From Trichopria drosophilae (lineage: Eukaryota > Arthropoda > Insecta > Hymenoptera > Diapriidae): DNA of 64,000 nt. Made by a program: the position numbers and the translations under genes. The DNA is taken from assembly GCA_030407085.1 (NCBI GenBank), contig CM059584.1, positions 101,865,001 through 101,929,000 on the forward strand, in the 5' to 3' direction. Positions 25,640 through 36,583 of the stretch are shown one piece after another (position 1 is the first letter of the stretch; the number at the start of each line of letters is the position of its first letter). The notes under the pieces are model-generated. The model made no database searches, was not told where the DNA came from, and saw only the letters and a program-made list of their open reading frames with translations.

Positions 25640-27390
25640 GATTTGTAAAAACAAATATCTTTATTCAACGACTTAAAAAAAATTTAATTACTTTCCTATG
25701 GAGGTATAACGTTTACGGATTCACACGAAACCTTCAGTTTACGAAGGCAACAAAATCGATCATGTACACGAAGAAAATGACTTGATTATCATGCACGTTG
25801 AGTGCGAAGTATTTGTCGAGACATCGATTTGAAACGTACACTAAAATATCGATAAATCTGTTAAACGCCGTTCATAAATGTCTTCAAATCGGGTCAAAAA
25901 TATTTACAATGCTCGATCGGTCCACAACCCTGTCGCGAACGAAATTTTGAGTCAGCGCCAGAGCCCGTTACAATTATAAGAAGTTATCTTTTAATATTGA
26001 AAAATTTTCCTATCAGCAAAATCTAGACAAAAATATTTTAACTATCGAAAGATATTATATCGATAAAAATACTAAATGTAGAATATAAATCAATAAACAA
26101 CAATTTGTATTTAGCGGTCCTCCGCTTCGCAATTCGTATTTTATCCATTTTGTAGGATTTTTTAGGAAGTAATCTACCTCTATAAAGTTCTTTGAAGATT
26201 GGGAACGCGGATCGGGCTACAACATTCGTTGCACGACTCAATTTCGTTATGATGATCGGTGCAACCATATAATCATTCATAATCGAACTAAACGAGTTCC
26301 AACAATTTTTCCGTGCGATGCACGAAGACACATGATTGTACAATCGATTGATTCTTCCACTCGGAAAATAATGCTTTTCAATACGTTATGGCTTGTCTGC
26401 AATTGATAACGACGAGTACAATTTTTCATAAATCTACATATTTTTACAGCATATATATTTTTAAACTTAATTGCGTAAATAGAATTTTCTACATAAGAGT
26501 ACACTTCAATTTCAGAAATTCTAAACAACCGTAGATGCAATTATCAAATTCCCAGCAATTGAATATATTTTTCTACAATAAGTTTTTGAAAGGTAAATAA
26601 AATTTTAAACACAATAACCGTAAAAGGAATATTCAATATAACTCTAATAAAAGTGTAACTTAAAAAAATAATAATTTTAAATTTAAGATATGGCGACGGT
26701 GGACCCGTGAACGACCTTTGATTCGCGCCAAATTATAATTCCATTAAACAAAGTAATTTGTTATATAAAGTATTACAAACTACAAATTATATAATTTTAC
26801 TTACGCTATTCGTTAAGTACAGTCGTACTAAAATATTCTCAGGGCTTAAACGATTAAAAACAGTAAAAAATAAATCATTCGAAACGATCCCAAATTCATC
26901 GAATTCAATTGCGCACGCCACAGCATGAAACAATCTCATTTCCGAGTGTCGCATTTACGTAAATTATGCTCGAGACTCTAAAAGGGCATCTTCTATATTC
27001 ACATAAAGAAATAAAAAAGTATCGTATCCTAATATCAGATGGCGCCTCGGCGAAGCGATCCTTGAGATTCTGCAAGCCGATACAACAGCTTTCGCGCGAC
27101 AATTATTTTGAGAAATCACTTGGCTATGCGTTGGTTTTGTTTTCTCGCAAATCAACGAATTTGCTTTCGATCGAGAAAACAATCGCAGTCGAACGTTTCG
27201 TCGAGGCTTTCAACTATCTGCTATGTTACATCCACTTGTACACTTACGGCATGACAACTCGAGCGCAATTGGCTTTTCGCCCGGAAAAATCTTTTACGTA
27301 TAACCGTACGAGAAATATTTTCGTTTCTAATATAGGAATGAAATCGTATGAATGTCATCGGTGGTAATCGCTCTTGCCAAATAGCTTCGT
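25640..27390 (-). other. Itpr: Likely 3' UTR of Itpr
   Basis: The stop codon is at 27391-27393. Downstream on the minus strand, the first clear AATAAA I find is at 25660-25665 (plus-strand TTTATT), implying cleavage near 25,640 and a 3' UTR of about 1.75 kb. The sequence is less AT-rich than the introns, as expected for transcribed UTR. Earlier non-canonical poly(A) sites cannot be excluded. Confidence 0.45.
25660..25665 (-). terminator. Itpr: Candidate poly(A) signal of Itpr (AATAAA)
   Basis: A canonical AATAAA hexamer on the minus strand lies about 1.7 kb beyond the Itpr stop codon. The canonical hexamer appears to be missing on this strand between it and the stop. Confidence 0.4.
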
Positions 27391-27471
27391 TTACGCTGAT
27401 ACGTTGTGCATAAATGACGTAGCCGAGTTGAGAAGTCCGAGACGCTGCTTCTGTTTCCTTTGTTCCGTCAT
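27391..27471 (-). CDS. Itpr: Itpr terminal exon (C-terminal tail)
   Basis: The acceptor is TTATCAG|ATGACGG, phase 0. The exon encodes MTEQRKQKQRLGLL followed by NSATSFMHNVSA and TAA at 27391-27393. The first 14 residues match the family C-terminus almost exactly, and the last dozen are lineage-specific. The exon is too short to stand out as an open frame. It follows the coiled-coil exon across an intron of 1.5 kb. Confidence 0.95.
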   Translation of the reverse strand: MTEQRKQKQRLGLLNSATSFMHNVSA

Positions 27472-29011
27472 CTGATAAAGTAATAGAATGTTATTAGTAC
27501 GGTATAAAGGTTATTAAAATTAATAATATTTTAAGAAATTTTCGGTTATATGAAATAAATGAATGGTTGCCACTAGAAACCAAAATGCCGGTCGTTTTTA
27601 CTGTGACATACCCAAGCAGCAAAATAGGTCGAAATTAGGTAAATTCGACTTCAGAATGGTCCAAATGCCACGACTTATTTTACTTCCAATTGACTTTATT
27701 TGGAAGTAAGTGGGGACAAAAAGGACGTAATTTGTAAGTGAAAATAAAGTAACGGAAGGTATTTTGACCTGTAAGTTACAGGCCAATGTGGTCAAATAGA
27801 TCAACAGTAAGAATATTGGTAAAATATTGGTAATTTCGACCTAATTAGGCCTATTAGTCATTCTTGGATGTAATATATAAACGATCCACGTAAACTGATT
27901 TGCATAGATGGCGACTCTAATATAAATTAATGTACATGTGTATATTCACATAATGTGTATCATATTCATCATGCCGTATGGGAACTGAAATGTATCTAAG
28001 TCCGAAAAAAATGGATATGCATACATATATAACTAATTATTCCATCTTACACGTTTTTTGAAAAGTTAAATATTGCGAGCAACATGATGTCAATTTCACA
28101 ACGAATTTAAATTTTCTGTCTAGATTTTTAATTCTGCATCATTAAAAATTAACGGGCTCAATGAAATATATACTTGACAATAATTAAATTTATAAATTAT
28201 TCGGTAAAAATATTAATTAAATATTGTCTATTTTCTTGAAAAAAAATGCTTCAAACCTAATCAGAATAAAAGTTTAAATTTTAAATAAAATTGCTTTAAG
28301 GAGGAATAGATAGAAGTCATCCGATAACGTAGTAATCTAAGCTAAACAATGTAAATTAAAAATGATTCAAAAGGTGCAAAGACTTGTCTGAGTTTCCGAA
28401 ATTCAGAAAACTCTCAGCATCTTTTATCAGTAGATATAACTTCCTTAAAAAGAAATTACCGAAAATTATAAAATTTGACTTAACACAACTTATTCGGAAT
28501 ATGAATTAGATGATTTTGGAATTATTTACACTTTAGCAGTACGAATCACGTTTGTGACATGTTTACATTTCAGGTTATCAACGAAACTAATCGTATCAAT
28601 CGAAAGTTTCAGTACATTTGCAAAATTTGTAATAAAAATCTCATAAAATCATTAATTTATCAAATATTATTTATTAAAAGTCATTAACCGTTGTGTATTG
28701 GGAGTAACACTCAGTATCCCGTGCTAAAATTGTTAAATTTGTTCACAAAATTATCTTTAATTTATCTCTTCGGGATTTTATCTAATGTTTCCTTGCAAAT
28801 CCTTATTCAATTTTGAATAAAATAATGTGATTTTTGTTAATAGTTAGCAAATTATTAACCGTTATTTTATACAAACAGCTCGACCTTTAACTGGTTATTA
28901 TCTCGTTAATATGATTGATCGATGTAGTACATAGAAACCACTTTAAATTATTATGGCGATAAATATTGTAACAGTTATTGTAAAATTGATATAAACAATA
29001 TAAATACTAAC
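27472..29011 (-). other. Itpr: Last intron of Itpr
   Basis: This 1.54-kb intron has donor CAG|GTTAGTAT and acceptor TTATCAG. Apart from the hairpin-rich element at its 3' side it is AT-rich and featureless. Confidence 0.8.
27605..27870. mobile_element. Hairpin-rich MITE-like element in the last Itpr intron
   Basis: A perfect 13-base inverted pair TAGGTCGAAATTA / TAATTTCGACCTA lies at 27625-27637 and 27831-27843. Internal stems ACTTCCAA/TTGGAAGT and CCTGTAA/TTACAGG add to the fold. The outer parts (CCCAAG... and ...CTTGGATG) pair weakly. There is no coding capacity. Confidence 0.5.
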
Positions 29012-29173
29012 CTGATCTCGAAGTTCGGTAAGTTGCTGCGACAAGCATTTAACCAATTGTTGTGTCATCTCCAGTTGCGATTGAAGACTGCGTAATTCGA
29101 CTTGCTCTCCTTCGCCTTCATCTGCCGCCAAGGATTTCGCCCGTAGACGTGGAAACCAATCGAGATTACGATC
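29012..29173 (-). CDS. Itpr: Itpr exon: C-terminal coiled coil
   Basis: This 54-codon, phase 0-0 exon begins DRNLDWFPRLRAKSL and ends QQLTELRDQ. It encodes the start of the cytosolic C-terminal domain, with an acidic stretch (DEGEGEQ) and heptad-type leucines that form the tetrameric coiled-coil bundle in known structures. The acceptor is TTAACAG|GATCG and the donor ATCAG|GTTAGT. Confidence 0.95.
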
Positions 29174-29564
29174 CTGTTAAATAAACAAAAAATAGTGTTT
29201 AAAAACACAGTCATTTTCATTTGAAATTTATTAATTTGTTGAGATTGTTTACAGATTTTGTAGTATTCAGCATATATCAATACATCAATAACTGCACGAT
29301 TGGAATACTACTGGTGTACTAAGAAGTGAATCAAATGTGTATTTGCCATTACAACTGGACTTCAGACAATGACTTAGGTTTCAGTATTTACAACAAAATG
29401 CCCTTGGACTGATTAGGAAGACAAGAAGTATTCAAAATTGTATGGACTACGTGATTAATGGTGGTTTTATTAAAAATACTTATATACGTTAATGAAAGTA
29501 GTCAGATAATAATTAAAAATATAAAAATTATAAATAATAATTCAGTTATTTTATACATATTTAC

Positions 29565-29891
29565 CTTAACCATTGCATAAACGTAGGACTCGGGTCCAGT
29601 GAATTCAGTCGGATCCTTTACTTTGACCAAGACAATGAAGTAGAGATAATGCCACATGTTATGTTCATTTTTTATGTGCTCCTCGAAAGATACTGTCTTG
29701 TTGTCGAATGCGGATCTATTCAAGCCGCAGATAAAGCAGGTATTCTTCAATATCAGCTCTTTTTGCTGTTTTTCTGATCTGAGATCAGCGAAAGTATCGA
29801 TGATGACACCAAAGATGAGATTCAGGACAATAATGATGACGATGAAGAAGAACAGCAAATCGTAAATAACTCGTGCCACAAAAAGTGGTTC
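29565..29891 (-). CDS. Itpr: Itpr exon: S6 pore helix and zinc-binding linker
   Basis: This 109-codon, phase 0-0 exon begins [13 protein letters not shown]. It holds the pore-lining sixth membrane helix ([15 protein letters not shown]) and the cytosolic gate extension [15 protein letters not shown]-x2-C...H-x4-H zinc site follows (TCFICGL and EEHIKNEH), which joins the pore to the C-terminal domain. It ends YVYAMVK. This is one of the most conserved parts of the family and no key residue is missing. Confidence 0.97.
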
Positions 29892-30649
29892 CTGAAATAA
29901 AACGATACATTTTAAAGAATCATTTAATATATCAGCTGAAAAATGTTATTTATGTGCTTGATTTCACATATTTATAATTTTGAATATTTACGTAATACAT
30001 TTGTTACGGACAGAATCGATGTTTTATCGACTGCGGTACCCGGCGTAGGTTTTTCCCACAAAGGTGGTTTTCCCTACGCCATTGCACACCCGAATGGGGG
30101 TACCTCTAAAAATGAAGCAGGCCTGTTAGGTAAATTATGTAAAAGGCTCTTCAAAATGGTGACGATCTCGATATAATTATTTGTAATTCGAATAGTATAA
30201 TATCGATGTGTAATATGACGTTGTAGTCTATTTAAATATTCGAGAGTTGGAAAGATAGAACGAAGATGTGAAAAAGTGACGATCGGGTTGAGAGAGAACG
30301 TTCCGGAACGTCAGAGCGTGAGGAAGTCCGCGTCGCGATCGGATCGTTACCGGCACTGATCGGAATAAATAATTAATATTTTCGTGTGGCCCGATCATAT
30401 TGCGCGTTTTATTTAAAGCCCTTCCACCAATCGTTTACAACATTATATTGAAAATACTAAATCTGTAAATTAGTAATAATCTATTCAATGCTATATTTAA
30501 TTACTCTTTTAAGGGTATACTATTAAATCATAAAAAGTTAAAATTAAATGAAATTATTAAAGAATATAAAAACGCGTGTCAAGCAATTTAAAAGAATGCT
30601 AAACATGTTCAAGCTGACATAGAAAAACTATTTATCTTACAATACTTAC
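29892..30649 (-). other. Itpr: Itpr intron carrying a solo LTR
   Basis: More than half of this 758-base intron is the solo LTR at 30002-30439. The splice sites are GCC|GTAAGTATTG and TTATTTCAG|GAACC. Confidence 0.85.
30002..30439 (+). mobile_element. Solo LTR of an LTR retrotransposon, 5-bp target duplication
   Basis: The 438-base block begins TGTTACGGACAG and ends CGTTTACA, so it has TG...CA ends. It is flanked on both sides by the same five bases, ACATT (29997-30001 and 30440-30444). In plus orientation it has a TATTTAAA box near 30229 and AATAAA at 30364-30369, placed as expected for U3-R-U5. The GC-rich middle stands out from the intron. A TGTTACGG start and 5-bp duplication suit a Ty3/gypsy-type element. 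No internal region remains, so it arose by LTR-LTR recombination. Confidence 0.85.
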
Positions 30650-30804
30650 GGCGCTCGAAGGAGCACGTAAAATATCTCCGATTCCACCGCCATTTCTCAA
30701 ACCTTGATTCAGTGTCGTCACGATGCACCTGATTAAAGAATCGCAGGCTCGTTCCTTTAACTCACCACCGACGTTCACAGCTTGTGATGAGTTTTCTTCA
30801 CTTT
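30650..30804 (-). CDS. Itpr: Itpr exon: pore loop with GGGIGD filter
   Basis: This 155-base exon (phase 1 in, 0 out) encodes the end of the S5-S6 luminal loop, including an N-S-S glycosylation sequon (EENSSQ), two luminal cysteines ([11 protein letters not shown]), the pore helix and the selectivity filter GGGIGD (vertebrate GGGVGD). It ends LRAPSSA. The acceptor is TATGTAG|AAAGTG and the donor GCGCC|GTAAGT. Confidence 0.96.
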
Positions 30805-30869
30805 CTACATAAATATAATACGTAATTTAATAATTATAGACTAAATACCTATTAAAAGTGTCCGTAAAA

Positions 30870-32300
30870 TCAAAATAAAGATATTTTAGAAAATTTTGAA
30901 TAACTATCTGAGAATATTTATTTACAATTTCAAGACAATACGCACAAAATTTATTGAGATATGAGCATTGAAAGAATAGAATAGGTGACGTAAACGAACT
31001 GCAATTCAATCGTTAAATGTGTTTTACTCGAAATGGTAATTTATAAATTGGGGTTAAAGTTTACTCGAAAATGGAATCGATCTTTTTAAACTTGGCAGAC
31101 TGGAATAAGTCTGCCATGTATGGAATACGTATGGAATAATACATAAAAAGTTTGTCAATGATACATTTTTTTGTTCGATAAAAAATGGCCGTTTTACAGC
31201 CAAAATCGAGTTTGATGGTCCGTCATTTTATAACATATAAATTTTTGTTAAATTCTCTAACATACAGTTTATACTGTTATTTAACTAAATTCGGCTATAT
31301 TTTTAATTGTAGATGATCAACTTTATCACAATGTTGGTCACCGCAAAACGTAAGTATAAAAATACTTTTTTAACGGTCATTTATAATTGCAACTATACAA
31401 TATTTTTCAATAAAAAACATTTTATTTATGCACATTTGCATTTAAAATAACACGAAAAAGGTGCTGCTCTTCGTAAGAGGCATCGATATAATGATCGTTT
31501 TAAAAATGTTGCTAGTTTTTGTAAAATATGACAATTACCTATTTTTTTACGATCTATAAGTTAACCCTTTAATCAAAATCCGTTGAATGTTACCCCAACT
31601 TGCAACCTTTGAAAAAATCGATTTTTGTATCTCATTTTTTTAAGTATAAGTATCTGAGAATGTATCCTGAAAATCTCATACGATCCGAACAAAATTAACT
31701 GAGATATGAACGTTAAAAGAGAACAATCCGTTGTGTATACGACCGGCTAGTTTGCTTTAAACGCGTTTTTCTCGAAATTGCATTTCCGGAGTCGGTAACC
31801 AAGATTACTCGAGCACTAATGAACCGATCTTTTTGAAATTTTGCAACTTTATTTAATACATAAAAATGTAGTCTTTAACCGTTCAATTTTTTTTAAATGC
31901 CCTTTTTATAACCCATAAAAATGCCCTTTTTCGATAAAATCGAACCATTAACTTTGACTGTCCGCCATTTTGTGAAAAATGAATATTTTTTTAAATCCTT
32001 CTATTAAAAACTAGTTTTAGCTTGGATTTAACTAAATCCAACGACATTTTTTGTTTCAGATGATCCACTTCGCCGCAATGTTGGTCACCTCAAACCATGA
32101 AAATAAAAACATGATTTCATTGACGGCCATTTGCTGCTTAAATATGTAATATTTTATAATAAAAAAAATTACTAAAAGTTGTTCAAGATGTGTTCTTTAA
32201 GATGATATAATGATCTATCAAAATAGTTTTGTTGTTTTCTTTTAAAAAATTCATAAAAAAGTCATTTTTTTGACGCTGTACAAGTGGGAGTAACCCCTTA
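30870..32300. repeat. Diverged direct repeat, two copies of about 0.7 kb
   Basis: Copy 1 (about 30,870-31,590) and copy 2 (about 31,610-32,300) share an ordered series of blocks: TATCTGAGAAT, GAGATATGA, CTCGAAAT, CGATCTTTTT, TTTAACTAAAT, AGATGATC, CAATGTTGGTCACC, GATATAATGAT. The similarity is patchy, consistent with two old members of one repeat family or an old tandem duplication. Confidence 0.65.
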
Positions 32301-32720
32301 AAATAATAAAACTGATCATTTTAAGTGTATAAATATTTAAAATTGAAAGAAGTAGCACATACGAGTTTCAAGTTTCTACAACTCTGATCTCGATTTTCTA
32401 GTTTTTATAGCGAATTTTATCATAAATATCTTTTCGTAATAGTTAATTTTCAAAAAATGTTATTTTTTGACACGAATAACCTTTAAATTGAAATAAGATA
32501 CAAGTAAATTAATGTGTCATGATACCTATGATATTTTAAATATTTTGGAAAAACGAAAAAAGTATGTTTTGGAAATTAATTATATTGTTTTTATTACACT
32601 GACAATGAGTAACAAAAACAAAGTCGATTCTTGTTTGTCTTAAAATTCTTGTTTATTGAATCTTTAGGTCTCAGTGAACAAAAAAAGGGGTTACAAACCT
32701 TTTTTCATTTGGTCAGTTCC

Positions 32721-33504
32721 ATGCAAATCGAGATAAAAATGCGAAAAAATTGCTTTTTTAGCATTTTTTAACCCTTATGTGTGAAAAATGCGACGCGATA
32801 CAAATTTCTAGTAGGACTTAAATGAAACCTTAAAACATTTCGACGAAAAAATAAAAAAATCACTGTTAACAGTGGAGGAACTATAATCGACGTTTTTGTA
32901 AATTTTAACAACTGGGCGTTATAATAATTGTATCTGTAGCAAATTTCAGAAGCAAATTTCGTCTTGTATTTTATATAAATGTTTCTCAAATACTATAGAT
33001 TTAATGTAACGATACAATTCATGGTAATAAAACTATATCCGTCTTAATTTTTACCTGTATCGAAAAATAAATTTTCGATTAGTAATCAGAGACGTCAAAA
33101 TCCCTTGGGTAACAAAATAATAAAGAAAATCGGGTAAGTTAAAAATATTTCGGTCGCCATATTGGATCTGCCATTTTGAATTTTGAATAGTGATTAGCAA
33201 CCTTTCCATTCATCATCAGCAACTACAAACACCATAATGGAACCAGTTAACAAAAATCTGATCATGGCAAATCATTTTCTATCAGTTCTTGTCACCACAG
33301 CTATTTTATTTTTTTGAGGTGCTTCATAATTTAAGTTCCTCCACTATTAATAGTGATTTTTCAATTTTTCGTTTAAAAGTTCATGTTTTAAGCTTTCATT
33401 TAATCTCTACTTGAAATTTGTATCACGTCGCATTTTTTACTCATAGGGATTCAATAAATGCTAAAAAAGCAATTTTGTCGCACTTTCATCTCAATTTGCA
33501 TTGA
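32721..33504. mobile_element. Foldback element with arms of about 170 bp
   Basis: The left arm (32721-32886) and the reverse complement of the right arm (about 33330-33504) align through ATGCAAAT, GAGAT, ATTGCTTTTTTAGCATTT, AAAAATGCGACG, GATACAAATTTC, TTAAATGAAA, AAAAATCACT and AGTGGAGGAACT. The spacer is about 440 bases and non-coding. It is a MITE or foldback-type non-autonomous transposon. The transcript of either strand would form a long hairpin. Confidence 0.8.
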
Positions 33505-35332
33505 GAAGTAGATTTGCATAGATAGAATTTAGAACATGTTTTGTGAATTATAATGCCAATCTTTTTTACATGATTTATATTTTAAAGCATTGAGCTTAGC
33601 GTAAGAAGAAGTTATAAAAACTTGACCAGTAGAATTTGTTGAAATCCATCAACACGTTTTTAATCTTTTAAGAATCTTAATTGTCCCAATAACAAATTAT
33701 AATCATATGCTATTTACATTTTTGGAGCCGCTTATTGTCAATATAGCCTCCCCGTTTAAAAGTTCAAAATGGCGGCAACAAAAATTTTAATAATTCTATA
33801 ATTATATCATTTTAAAAATTCATCACATTTACATGATACTTGATACTTTTGCTAATCTGTTGACTTTCAAGACATTTTTAATTAAAGCAATTACCAGGAA
33901 GGTCTGCTATTCCGAAAATCTCTCAGTAACAAAATTTAAATGACTCCGTAGAATTTTTGAAAACTTAACATCCAAATATTAATAAAAAAAGATAAATTAG
34001 TTAAAAAAAGGTAGGACGGTCAGGGTTAAAATATCCTGGTTTCATATTTAAAAAATGAAAGTGTTTCCTAACTTGTAAACGTCTTTTAATCGTATTATTA
34101 GAACTTTAAACGGTAATTTAAGAAACTGCGTTAAATCATTAAAAACATTGTCTTAGATTTCTGAAAAGGGGCTATATGTATACCGATTCTGTATAAGTAA
34201 TATGTAGTAATAATCAACTATACATTGGCTTGTATTTTTTTATATGTATAATAATAACGAACGCATATTTGACAACAACATCTAAATTTACATTTGAAAA
34301 ACTGCGAGTTTTTTTCATATATTTAATGTCGTCATCGCGGAGAATGTTAAAGCTTCAAAGTTCTACATTAACATAGACAAAATAAGTATTAATTCTATTC
34401 AAAATTACTGGAAATAGACGATTAGAATTCTACTGAAAAACATTGTCAAAAATCTTTTTGCTACTGAATCGACAGTTGTGTATTTAGTTCTGTTCCCGTA
34501 TTCCAGTTTTTAGTCATTTCATGCGAAATACATAAAGCGACCAATGTGTCTTAAATTTTAGTTATACATAAAATATGCTAAATGACTTAAAATTGTGTAG
34601 AATAGTTGGGACAATAAATAGATTTTAAAAAAATAAGAGCCACCAAAGTCTTCAGTTAATGTTAATCTCGAAAGTTAATATCTATTCCTACGAAAGTAAA
34701 ATAAATGGTGACTAAAATCAGCATTTAAGTTCAGGTTTTTATAACATAATGAAAGAGGAAACTCGTAGGGGAGACACACGGGCATTATTTTGTATAATCT
34801 TATTGAAGTCAATTAATTAGTCCGCCCAGTGATGCCAGTGTCGTCTGGGGTTCCCCTACTCCTCGTATCTGCTTGCCCCTCCTACTTTCGCTTCATCCGC
34901 TTCAGATGAATTTTAAGTTGTAAATGGGAACATTTTTGGGACTAAACTAGTGCAACCAAGTATCAATCTGAACAAGTGTTCAGGAACTAATATATAAAAA
35001 TACCATCTAAATACTACTATTACACTTGAGTTTGTTCCGGATAATTAGTTTTTTAGTTTTCAAACTAGAGAGGATATAAACGCTAATGCAATACAAGGAT
35101 TCAAGCAGATTTCAGAAAAAGCACTTGAAAAATATTTGATGATTGGAAAGGGCCTTACAACTCCCACAATAAATATTTATACACAATTAATATTTGGTGT
35201 TTTATCGCCCTATTCCAGGTACCGTTTACATAGAATCAAAATTATAATAGCTATCCACAGCTTTAAGATTTTAAGCCGAATTCAAGATTTGTAATTAAAA
35301 AAAAATTAAGCTAAATTAATATGCAATTTTAC

Positions 35333-35395
35333 CTCTTCGATATCGCGATATCGTTTCCGTTGCTTTGCAGCTGTCGTTTTCTTTTTGACAACTAC
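35333..35395 (-). CDS. Itpr: Itpr small exon: luminal loop (probable)
   Basis: The exon is 63 bases (21 codons, phase 1 in and out) with acceptor ATCACAG|GTAGT and donor GAAGAG|GTAAAA. In the frame set by its neighbours it reads (R)SCQKENDSCKATETISRYRR. It has an N-D-S sequon and a pair of cysteines, as expected for the variable, glycosylated S5-S6 luminal loop. Since its length is a multiple of three it could be skipped. The reading depends on phase and context, not on direct similarity. Confidence 0.6.
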
Positions 35396-35605
35396 CTGTG
35401 ATTTCAGGTGGTGCTTTATAAACAGAAAACGCGATTGTTATAATAGATATTTTTCATACTAAAATAACTCGCTTAATCGCTTAACTACATTTTAATTTCA
35501 TAAAGTTCATTCTTAATTGGGTTCACATCGAAATATAAAACAAAAAATATTATTTTAGTGAACTGCGTATCGACATTAAAATATCTGTCTATTGCTGATA
35601 CTTAC

Positions 35606-35786
35606 GTATTATATCTTCGTCTACGCTAACCAAGAAATCGTCTTTGAAGAACATGTAGCCAATAATAGAGAACATATACACCAGAATCAACGCAAGAACT
35701 GCGGTGAGTATAATAGATCTGCCGTTTCTTGTAACTGATCGAATAACATTCAGCAAAGTTTCTTCTCGATAAACAACATCGAATAA
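35606..35786 (-). CDS. Itpr: Itpr exon: membrane segment S5
   Basis: This 181-base exon (phase 0 in, 1 out) begins [15 protein letters not shown]. It contains [15 protein letters not shown], the fifth membrane helix ([16 protein letters not shown]) and the start of the luminal loop ([13 protein letters not shown]). The acceptor is TTTACAG|TTATT and the donor AATAC|GTAAGT. Confidence 0.96.
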
Positions 35787-36042
35787 CTGTAAAAAATAAC
35801 AAGATCGATGTCAATAAAATAAATAGTTTATGTTTCTGAACAAGCTGAATTTTTAATTAGACAATTTTTTGAAAATATGTTATTTCAATGGTGAATGATG
35901 ATATCTTTTTATGTTTTTCTTTATTTTTTTATTTAAAAAAAAAAAATAACTCCAAACTCGAGCATGAAATTCGCTGCGTTGTATACCTTGAGAACATAAT
36001 GAATATGTTATTATAATGTAGTAAAAACACAATGTTACTTAC

Positions 36043-36207
36043 TAGGACAGAAAAGAAGAATGGATGCATACATATTCCCAAAACACAGAAAGTGAGATAG
36101 ATTAAGTGGTATAACAACTCAAAATTTGTTATAATTTGTTCAATACTCTTAGTAAGCGTTCCCTGGTTTCCGATGATACTGATCAGATGTATAACTTTAA
36201 AAACAAC
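36043..36207 (-). CDS. Itpr: Itpr exon: S4 region
   Basis: This 55-codon, phase 0-0 exon opens VVFKVIHLISIIGNQGT, passes through SIEQIITNFELLYHL and ends in the hydrophobic segment IYLTFCVLGICMHPFFFSVL. It matches the family S3-S4 region. The acceptor is ATTTTAG|GTTGT and the donor TCCTA|GTAAGT. Confidence 0.95.
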
Positions 36208-36410
36208 CTAAAATATAACACAATGTATATTAGCATTAATTCTGTTTTTTCTATTTTAATAAACATATATTACATCGTAAACTTTTTAAAAGTCTAATTT
36301 ATTAGTAACATCTCCTTAATAGACTTTAAAAATATGTAAAATATACGTGGAATTATTAGAAAATGGATAAAAATATTTTATTCTAAAAAATTAATTTAAT
36401 ATTTACTAAC

Positions 36411-36583
36411 AGTTATGAAACCAAGTATCCAAAGTGTCGGTTCCGGTCCAAGGGAGAAAATTAATCTTATAATAGTTGACACTATCAGTGTCCGCACAGC
36501 AGCCTGCCGAGGTACGGTAATCACGATAGCTGCAGATGCAATCATTACCGTCCAAATAAGACCAGACAGATGTGGACTGAGTT
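36411..36583 (-). CDS. Itpr: Itpr exon: membrane segments S2-S3
   Basis: This 173-base exon (phase 1 in, 0 out) encodes LSPHLSGLIWTVMIA (S2), the basic link PRQAAVRTL and IIRLIFSLGPEPTLWILGF (S3). The acceptor is ATTACAG|AACTC and the donor TAACT|GTTAGT. It is short and easily missed in an open-frame scan. Confidence 0.95.

Larger units (their letters stand above)
30805..35332 (-). other. Itpr: 4.5-kb Itpr intron rich in repeats
   Basis: The intron contains a diverged direct duplication (about 30,870-32,300) and a foldback element (about 32,721-33,504). It also has a GC-rich 34,740-34,930 patch with short GTAGGGGA/TCCCCTAC complementarity of unknown origin. The remainder is AT-rich with no supported exon. 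Confidence 0.7.

Noticed and set aside
34740..34930. Possible exon or SINE in the GC-rich patch
   Set aside because: No splice-consistent frame and no pol III boxes. The short GTAGGGGA/TCCCCTAC pairing is too little to classify it.
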